Source: JAEELC01 sp963621965
GTDB lineage: Bacteria > Bacillota_I > Bacilli_A > Acholeplasmatales > Anaeroplasmataceae
Direction: 5' to 3'
Length of the DNA stretch: 27,145 nt
Assembly: GCA_963621965.1 (NCBI GenBank)
Contig: CAVFGN010000027.1
Span: 1 to 27,145, forward strand
Of the stretch, positions 22,405-27,145 are shown in pieces (positions within the stretch are counted from its first letter, which is position 1; every line of letters starts with the position of its first letter). A model generated the notes under the pieces. It saw nothing but the letters and a program-made list of their open reading frames with translations, searched no databases and was not told the origin of the DNA. A program made the translations under genes and the position numbers.

Positions 22405-24294
22405 ATGTCGAGCTTTATTTACTCGACTATTAATATGGATTTTGATGTAATAGTAGTAGGAGGCGGACATGCTGGTTGTGAAGCGTGCCTAGCCACAAGT
22501 AAAATGGGTCTAAAAACATTACTTATAAGTGGTAATCTTGATATGCTTGGCTCAATGCCTTGTAATCCATCTGTTGGTGGACCAGCAAAAGGCGTTGTTG
22601 TAAGAGAAATAGACGCACTTGGAGGGTACCAAGGAAAAAATGCAGATTTAACAAGACTACAAATTAAGATGCTAAATTCTTCAAAAGGTCCGGCAGTTCG
22701 TGCTCTTCGTTCGCAAAATGATAAAGTTTTATATACTAAGCAAATGAGACTACACTTAGAAAATACAAAGAATTTAACTTTACATGAAGCTTACGTTGAT
22801 CATTTAATAGTAGATAACAATAAACTTAAGGGCGTTGTCTGCCAAAATGGTGATGAATTTTTTGGAAAAACAGTTATTTTAACTACAGGAACTTATTTAT
22901 CTAGTTTGATTTTTAGAGGTCACTCTTTCTATGAGGCAGGACCTGACGACCAAGCTACAAGTCATGGTATAAGTAAACAATTAAAAGATTTAGGATTTGA
23001 TGTACGTCGTTTAAAAACAGGTACACCTCCTAGAATTAAAGCAAGTACTATTGATTATTCTAAAGCTGAATTAGCTCCAGGTAGTGACTTGCCTTATCAC
23101 TTTTCATTTGACCCGGGATATGAACCTATTAACAAGGTGAATATTCCTTGTTACCTAACTTATACAAATCCTGAAATTCATAAGATTGTTTCTGATAATA
23201 TTAAGGAAAGTGCTATGTATGGAGGAGTTATTGAAGGTGTTGAACCTAGATATTGTCCTTCGATTGAAACAAAGATTTTAAAGTTTAAAGATAAAGAAAG
23301 ACATCAAGTATTCTTAGAACCTGAAAGCCTTGAATGGGACCAATGTTATCTAGGTGAATTCTCAACTTCTATGCCAGCTCCTATTCAAGATAAAATGATA
23401 CGTTTAATTCCAGGCTTAAAAGATTGTGAAGTTATTAAGTATTCATATTCAATTGAATATGATTCAATTAATCCTTTACAATTATATCCAAATTTAGAGA
23501 CAAAACTTGTTGAAAATTTATTTTGTGCTGGTCAAATTAATGGGACTAGTGGTTATGAAGAAGCTGCTTGCCAAGGCTTAATGGCTGGTATTAATGCGGC
23601 ATTAAAAATAAAAGGTGAAAAACCATTTATTTTAAGAAGAGACGAGGCTTACATTGGTGTATTAATTGATGACCTTGTTACAAAAGGAACTGAAGAACCT
23701 TATCGTTTACTTACAAGTAGATCAGAATATAGATTGTTGCTTAGACACGATAATGCTGATATAAGACTTAGAGAATATGGCTACAAATACGGCTTAATAA
23801 GCGAAGAACAACATGATAGATTACTTCAAAAAATTGATAATATTAATAAATGTATGGAATATCTAAAGACAAATAATGTATTAATGTCAAAAGAAAACAA
23901 TGAATATTTATCATCTATTAATTCGAGTCCATTAAAAGAATCTATTAAGGGCTTTGAAATGTTAAAAAGACCTGAAATAAATGTTCTACATATTAAAAAG
24001 CTTTTGAATTTAGAATTCGAGGATGAAGTAATTGAACAAGTTGAAATATTAATTAAGTATGAAGGCTATATTCAAAAAGCTCTAAATCAAGCTAAGAAAT
24101 TAGAATCGTTAGATGAAAAAGCTATTCCTCTTGATATTGACTGGGATAAAATTGATAATATAGCACTAGAGGCTAGAGAAAAGTTTAAAAAGATTATACC
24201 TCAAACTTTAGGACAGGCTAGTAGAATTTCAGGAGTTAACCCTGCAGATATCGCAGTATTGTCTGTATATTTAGAATCATTAAGGAGAAAATAG
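22405..24294 (+). CDS. mnmG: tRNA U34 carboxymethylaminomethyl-modifying enzyme MnmG (GidA)
   Basis: 629 aa from the ATG at 22405. FAD-binding Rossmann motif VVGGGHAGCEA, then NPSVGGPAKG, TGTYLSS, RRLKTGTPPR and AGQINGTSGYEEAA, ending with SRISGVNPADIAVL; all diagnostic. With MnmE it modifies the wobble uridine of tRNAs; mnmE is not in this window. Start choice: GGAAAGAGAGG precedes 22405, the ATG at 22378 and the ATG at 22435 (MDFDVIV) have no ribosome binding site, though 22435 gives the shorter N-terminus seen in some homologues. First gene of an operon with rsmG, parA, parB and a DUF951 gene. Confidence 0.96.
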   Translation: MSSFIYSTINMDFDVIVVGGGHAGCEACLATSKMGLKTLLISGNLDMLGSMPCNPSVGGPAKGVVVREIDALGGYQGKNADLTRLQIKMLNSSKGPAVRALRSQNDKVLYTKQMRLHLENTKNLTLHEAYVDHLIVDNNKLKGVVCQNGDEFFGKTVILTTGTYLSSLIFRGHSFYEAGPDDQATSHGISKQLKDLGFDVRRLKTGTPPRIKASTIDYSKAELAPGSDLPYHFSFDPGYEPINKVNIPCYLTYTNPEIHKIVSDNIKESAMYGGVIEGVEPRYCPSIETKILKFKDKERHQVFLEPESLEWDQCYLGEFSTSMPAPIQDKMIRLIPGLKDCEVIKYSYSIEYDSINPLQLYPNLETKLVENLFCAGQINGTSGYEEAACQGLMAGINAALKIKGEKPFILRRDEAYIGVLIDDLVTKGTEEPYRLLTSRSEYRLLLRHDNADIRLREYGYKYGLISEEQHDRLLQKIDNINKCMEYLKTNNVLMSKENNEYLSSINSSPLKESIKGFEMLKRPEINVLHIKKLLNLEFEDEVIEQVEILIKYEGYIQKALNQAKKLESLDEKAIPLDIDWDKIDNIALEAREKFKKIIPQTLGQASRISGVNPADIAVLSVYLESLRRK

Positions 24295-24295
24295 G

Positions 24296-24994
24296 ATGGA
24301 CTTTATTGAAATCGCGAATAAATATTCACTTGATATTTCTAATAGTCAATTAGAAAAGTTTGAAACTTATTTTTCCTTTTTAGTAGAATATAATACCCAT
24401 ACTAATCTAACAGCTATCACAGAACACGATGATGTATTTTATAAACATTTTCTTGATTCTATTTTGTTAACTAAGGCTATAGATTTAAACAATAAAACTT
24501 TATGTGATGTAGGCGCGGGCGCAGGTTTCCCTAGCGTTCCGTGTGCTATAATAAACAGTAGTGTTAAAGTAGATATTATAGATTCCTTGAATAAAAGAAT
24601 AATTTTTTTAAATGAATTAATTGAAAAATTAAATTTATGTAACGTTAAAGCATATCATAATCGCGCTGAGGATGCGGCAAAAGATAAGAGAGAAAGTTAT
24701 GATGTTGTTAGTGCACGTGCTGTAGCTAGACTATCACTACTTTCCGAACTTTGTCTACCTTTAACTAAGATTGGCGGATATTTTGTTGCAATGAAAGCTA
24801 TTCAATATGAAGAAGAATTAAATGAAGCTAAGAATGCAATTAAAGTACTTGGTGGAGAAATTGTTGATATTAAAAATTTCGTTCTTCCTAATGATTTGGG
24901 TAGTAGATATTTTATAATTATCAAAAAAGTTAAGGAAACACCTAAAAAATACCCTAGACAATTTGCACAAATAAAGAAGAATCCTATTAAGTAA
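24296..24994 (+). CDS. rsmG: 16S rRNA m7G527 methyltransferase RsmG (GidB)
   Basis: 232 aa. Uses SAM to methylate G527 of 16S rRNA. NLTAITEHDDVFYKHFLDS near residues 38-56 and the SAM motif DVGAGAGFPSVP (71-82) are characteristic, as is the SARAVARLSLLSELCLPL segment. The ATG follows the mnmG stop by one base; AAGGAG at the mnmG end is the ribosome binding site. C-terminus ends with the conserved PKKYPRQFAQIKKNPI. Confidence 0.96.
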   Translation: MDFIEIANKYSLDISNSQLEKFETYFSFLVEYNTHTNLTAITEHDDVFYKHFLDSILLTKAIDLNNKTLCDVGAGAGFPSVPCAIINSSVKVDIIDSLNKRIIFLNELIEKLNLCNVKAYHNRAEDAAKDKRESYDVVSARAVARLSLLSELCLPLTKIGGYFVAMKAIQYEEELNEAKNAIKVLGGEIVDIKNFVLPNDLGSRYFIIIKKVKETPKKYPRQFAQIKKNPIK

Positions 24995-25007
24995 AGGAGG
25001 GGTTTTA

Positions 25008-25781
25008 ATGTCTTGCAAAACTATAGCTATTACAAATCAAAAAGGTGGAGTAGGAAAGACTACCACTGCAGTTAATTTAGCTGATGCCTTATCTAGATTT
25101 GGTAAGACTACATTATTAATAGATATGGACCCGCAAGCTTCTGCTACACTTTCCCTAGGCCTTGATAGATATAGTCAAAATACTATATTTGAGTGCTTAA
25201 TAGGTGATGTTGCACTTTCTAGTTGTATTTTGCATCCTAAATATGCAAAATGCGATCTTGTTATGTCTAATATTAATATGTCTAATTTGGAAACAAAATT
25301 TATAGACAATCCCGATAAAGATTTTATACTTAGTGAAAAACTTGAAGAAGTCAAAAAGAATTATGATTATATTATTTTAGATTGCCCACCTTCTCTTGGG
25401 CTTATAACAGTATCTAGTTTATATGCGGCAGACACTATAATTATTCCTGTTCAATGTCAATTTTTAGCGATTGATGGTTTAACACAACTTTTAAATACAA
25501 TTAAGATTGTTCAAAAAAAGAAAAAGGTTAATAATAAGCAACTTTTAATTGAAGGTATTTTGCTTACAATGTTAGATAAACGTGTTAAGTCTAACTGGGC
25601 AATTGTTAGTGAAATAAAAGAATGTTTTGGTGAAAAAGTTTTTAAAACTATTATTTCTACAGATGTTAAAGCACAAATTGCACCTAACTACGGCATGTCT
25701 GTCTTAGAATATGCAGTTAGAAGTTCTTCGGCTAAACAATTTAAAGAACTTGCAAAGGAGATTATTAAAAATGAGCAATAA
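25008..25781 (+). CDS. parA: chromosome partitioning ATPase ParA (Soj)
   Basis: 257 aa. Deviant Walker A motif KGGVGKT (12-18), switch region LIDMDPQASAT and Walker B DYIILDCPPSLG place it in the ParA/Soj family. It acts with ParB in chromosome origin segregation and, in Bacillus, on DnaA activity. Very strong ribosome binding site AAAGGAGGGG just before the ATG. The 3' end overlaps parB by 11 bases. Confidence 0.96.
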   Translation: MSCKTIAITNQKGGVGKTTTAVNLADALSRFGKTTLLIDMDPQASATLSLGLDRYSQNTIFECLIGDVALSSCILHPKYAKCDLVMSNINMSNLETKFIDNPDKDFILSEKLEEVKKNYDYIILDCPPSLGLITVSSLYAADTIIIPVQCQFLAIDGLTQLLNTIKIVQKKKKVNNKQLLIEGILLTMLDKRVKSNWAIVSEIKECFGEKVFKTIISTDVKAQIAPNYGMSVLEYAVRSSSAKQFKELAKEIIKNEQ

Positions 25782-26592
25782 GAAAACTTTACAAGATTTA
25801 TTGAATGAAAACGTTAGAGATGAGGATACACTAGAAAACATTGTTGAAATTCCTCTTGATCAAATTAAACCAAATCCTTATCAACCACGTTATGTATTTG
25901 ATGAGGTTGAATTGAATGATTTAGCGGCTTCTATAAAAGAACATGGTGTTATTCAACCGATTATTGTTAAAGAAGTAGGAAATCACTATGTCATAATTGC
26001 TGGTGAAAGAAGATTTAGAGCAAGCCAATTATTAAATAAACCCTCTATTCCTGCAATTGTTAGACAATATGAAAAAAGTAAAATGATCGAGTTAGCGTTA
26101 ATTGAAAATCTTCAAAGAGAAAATTTATCTCCTATCGAAGAAGCTAAAGCATATAACCAAATCATGAGAGAACTCGATCTTACACAAAAAGAAGTAGCAA
26201 CTCGTGTAGGTAAAACAAGGTCTTATGTAACTAATATGCTAGGTCTTTTAAATTTGCCAGAAGAAGTAATGACTTTAGTAGATTCAAAGAAGATATCGAT
26301 GGGACATGCGCGCGCTTTATCTAAATTATTAGATAAGGAAAAGATTAAAACTATTGCCAAACGAATAGTTGATGAAAATCTTTCTGTTCGTGAGGTTGAA
26401 AAGCTTGTTTCGAATGAAGAAAAAGCTAAACCTATTGTTAAAAAAGAAAGATCTAAAAGTGATATTGAACTTGAAAATAAATTATCAAATAAATATAATA
26501 ATGTTGCAAAAATCAAGAAGACTTCCCTTGTTTTAAATTTTAAAACTGAAGAAGAATTAAAAAAATTCATAAATAATTTATTAGAGGCATAA
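25771..26592 (+). CDS. parB: chromosome partitioning protein ParB (Spo0J)
   Basis: 273 aa from the ATG at 25771, preceded by AAGGAG (25755-25760); an open frame from 25711 lies inside parA and is not used. N-terminal CTPase/ParB domain with NPYQPR (35-40) and the AGERRFRA box (77-84), then ENLQRENLSPIEEA, an HTH (LTQKEVATRVGKTRSYVTNML, about 137-157) and a C-terminal dimerisation region (about 225-273) rich in Lys. It should load at parS sites; none was seen in this window. Confidence 0.96.
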   Translation: MSNKKTLQDLLNENVRDEDTLENIVEIPLDQIKPNPYQPRYVFDEVELNDLAASIKEHGVIQPIIVKEVGNHYVIIAGERRFRASQLLNKPSIPAIVRQYEKSKMIELALIENLQRENLSPIEEAKAYNQIMRELDLTQKEVATRVGKTRSYVTNMLGLLNLPEEVMTLVDSKKISMGHARALSKLLDKEKIKTIAKRIVDENLSVREVEKLVSNEEKAKPIVKKERSKSDIELENKLSNKYNNVAKIKKTSLVLNFKTEEELKKFINNLLEA

Positions 26593-26593
26593 T

Positions 26594-26776
26594 ATGTACA
26601 ATATAGATGAAATATTAACTTTCAAAAAAAACCATGTTTGCGGATCTAAAGAGTGGAAGGTTTTACGAAATGGTGCGGATTATAAACTTATGTGCATTGG
26701 TTGCCAGAGAATCATCATGATGTCTGGCTTTGAACTTGAAAAGAAATTGAAGAAACCTATTAAGAGAGAAAATTAA
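26594..26776 (+). CDS. DUF951 family protein
   Basis: 60 aa. The pattern VLTFKK-HVCGSKEWKVLRNGADYKLMC-GC and the end FEKKLKK-like (ELEKKLKKPIK) match DUF951, a small Firmicutes family with a CG...C-x-x-C arrangement (C16, C34, C37) and no established function. It commonly lies next to parB or ychF. The ATG is one base after the parB stop, with GAGG six bases before it. The terminator stem overlaps its final codons. Confidence 0.85.
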   Translation: MYNIDEILTFKKNHVCGSKEWKVLRNGADYKLMCIGCQRIIMMSGFELEKKLKKPIKREN

Positions 26777-26795
26777 ATACATTTTCTCTCCTTTT
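26764..26795 (+). terminator. terminator of the mnmG-par operon
   Basis: GAGAGAAAAT (26764-26773) and ATTTTCTCTC (26781-26790) form a perfect 10-bp stem around a 7-base loop that contains the DUF951 stop codon; CTTTTAAT follows. Confidence 0.75.
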
Positions 26796-26859
26796 AATAA
26801 TCTAAAACCTTTAATTTAAAACTTTTTCTAACTTTCGGAAAAATATTTTAAAAAAACTA

Positions 26860-26888
26860 TTGATTTATATAAAATTCTATACTATAAT
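26860..26888 (+). promoter_or_regulatory. promoter of tRNA-Tyr
   Basis: TTGATT (26860-26865), 17-bp spacer, TATAAT (26883-26888). Transcript start near 26895, about 30 bases before the mature tRNA. Confidence 0.75.
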
Positions 26889-26925
26889 TAAAAAGCGCTG
26901 TGATTAAGTGCTGAATTGAATAAAT

Positions 26926-27009
26926 GGTCAGGTAGCGAAGAGGCTAAACGCGTCAGACTGTAAATCTGATCCTTAGGGTTCGTTGGTTCGAAACCAACCC
27001 TGACCACCA
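26926..27009 (+). tRNA. tRNA-Tyr (anticodon GTA)
   Basis: Acceptor arms GGTCAGG (26926-26932) and CCTGACC (26999-27005), anticodon arm TCAGA/TCTGA around CTGTAAA with GTA at 26960-26962, a long class II variable arm as expected for tRNA-Tyr, T arm GTTGG/CCAAC around TTCGAAA, and an encoded CCA (27007-27009). Single tRNA gene, located between the partition operon and an rRNA-type promoter. Confidence 0.97.
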
Positions 27010-27037
27010 TTTTCTTACTATAATATTTAAAAATCAT

Positions 27038-27066
27038 TTGATTTGAAAAAATATTTGATGTAGAAT
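27038..27066 (+). promoter_or_regulatory. probable rRNA operon promoter
   Basis: TTGATT (27038-27043), 17-bp spacer, TAGAAT (27061-27066), starting shortly after the tRNA. The sequence after it looks like an rRNA leader. Confidence 0.6.
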
Positions 27067-27069
27067 TGA

Positions 27070-27145
27070 TAAGGCTTTTAAGCCGTTAGGTCTTTGAAAA
27101 CTGAACATATGACAATAAATATACGAAATTAAGTAACAAGTTGAT
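27070..27145 (+). other. probable rRNA operon leader (boxA-like region)
   Basis: A small hairpin GGCTT/AAGCC (27073-27084) is followed by TCTTTGAAAACTGAAC (from 27092), a sequence that in Firmicutes recurs in leaders and spacers of rRNA operons as part of the antitermination and processing region. The rRNA itself would begin past the window end, so this is inferred from the leader alone. Confidence 0.55.

Noticed and set aside
26223..26570. Minus-strand 115-aa open frame inside parB
   Set aside because: Antisense shadow of a well-identified gene; Ser/Phe-rich composition typical of reversed Lys/Glu-rich coding sequence.
1..27145. CRISPR arrays, prophage genes, defence islands
   Set aside because: No regularly spaced repeats, phage structural genes or recognised defence gene clusters were seen; the only defence-like item is the lone AbiEi/DUF6088-like gene.

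Overview
The window is a stretch of AT-rich chromosome from a low-GC Firmicutes-type bacterium. Evidence: strong AGGAGG-like ribosome binding sites, sigma-A-type promoters, a small SRP RNA, a glutamine synthetase of the Bacillus/Clostridium GSI-alpha type, and soj/spo0J-type partition genes beside mnmG/rsmG. UGA is used as stop (purN ends in TGA) and Trp is TGG, so this is the standard bacterial code, not the Mycoplasma code. An uncultivated Bacilli/Erysipelotrichia-like lineage fits, but the species cannot be named from the sequence.

Layout. (1) 1-4936: 3' part of a purine operon, purM(partial)-purN-purH-purD-purB, tightly packed and closed by a terminator. (2) 5000-8700: small accessory units: a two-helix membrane protein, an AbiEi/DUF6088-like winged-helix protein without a visible toxin partner, a minus-strand AEC-family transporter, an XRE regulator plus four-helix membrane protein pair, and a YebC/TACO1 family gene. 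(3) 8711-12261: NfeD and stomatin-like (SPFH) genes followed by an ANTAR-domain protein with a degenerate receiver, then glnA. The glnA leader carries two hexaloop hairpins, each with A at loop position 1 and G at position 4, followed by an intrinsic terminator: the hallmark target of ANTAR antiterminators. This is the most interesting regulatory system in the window. (4) 12270-15470: rpmE with a leader hairpin, tdk-tadA, a decayed IS3-family element and small membrane ORFs, then the SRP RNA gene. tadA followed by ffs is a familiar Firmicutes order that the insertion has widened. (5) 15500-19000: a CvpA-like gene, a minus-strand OmpR-type two-component system, and a divergent unknown membrane protein with a very acidic tail. 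The two divergent units share an intergenic region holding an ATTTT repeat array with about 10-bp period. (6) 19000-22300: a possible gene relic, transketolase and an M42 aminopeptidase. (7) 22300-27145: mnmG-rsmG-parA-parB-DUF951, tRNA-Tyr, and a promoter plus leader of what looks like an rRNA operon starting just past the window.

Most genes are housekeeping: purine synthesis, glutamine synthesis, thymidine salvage, tRNA modification, chromosome partition. No CRISPR array, prophage or complete mobile element was seen. The novelty lies mainly in regulation: the ANTAR/glnA RNA switch, the rpmE leader hairpin and the phased repeat array.
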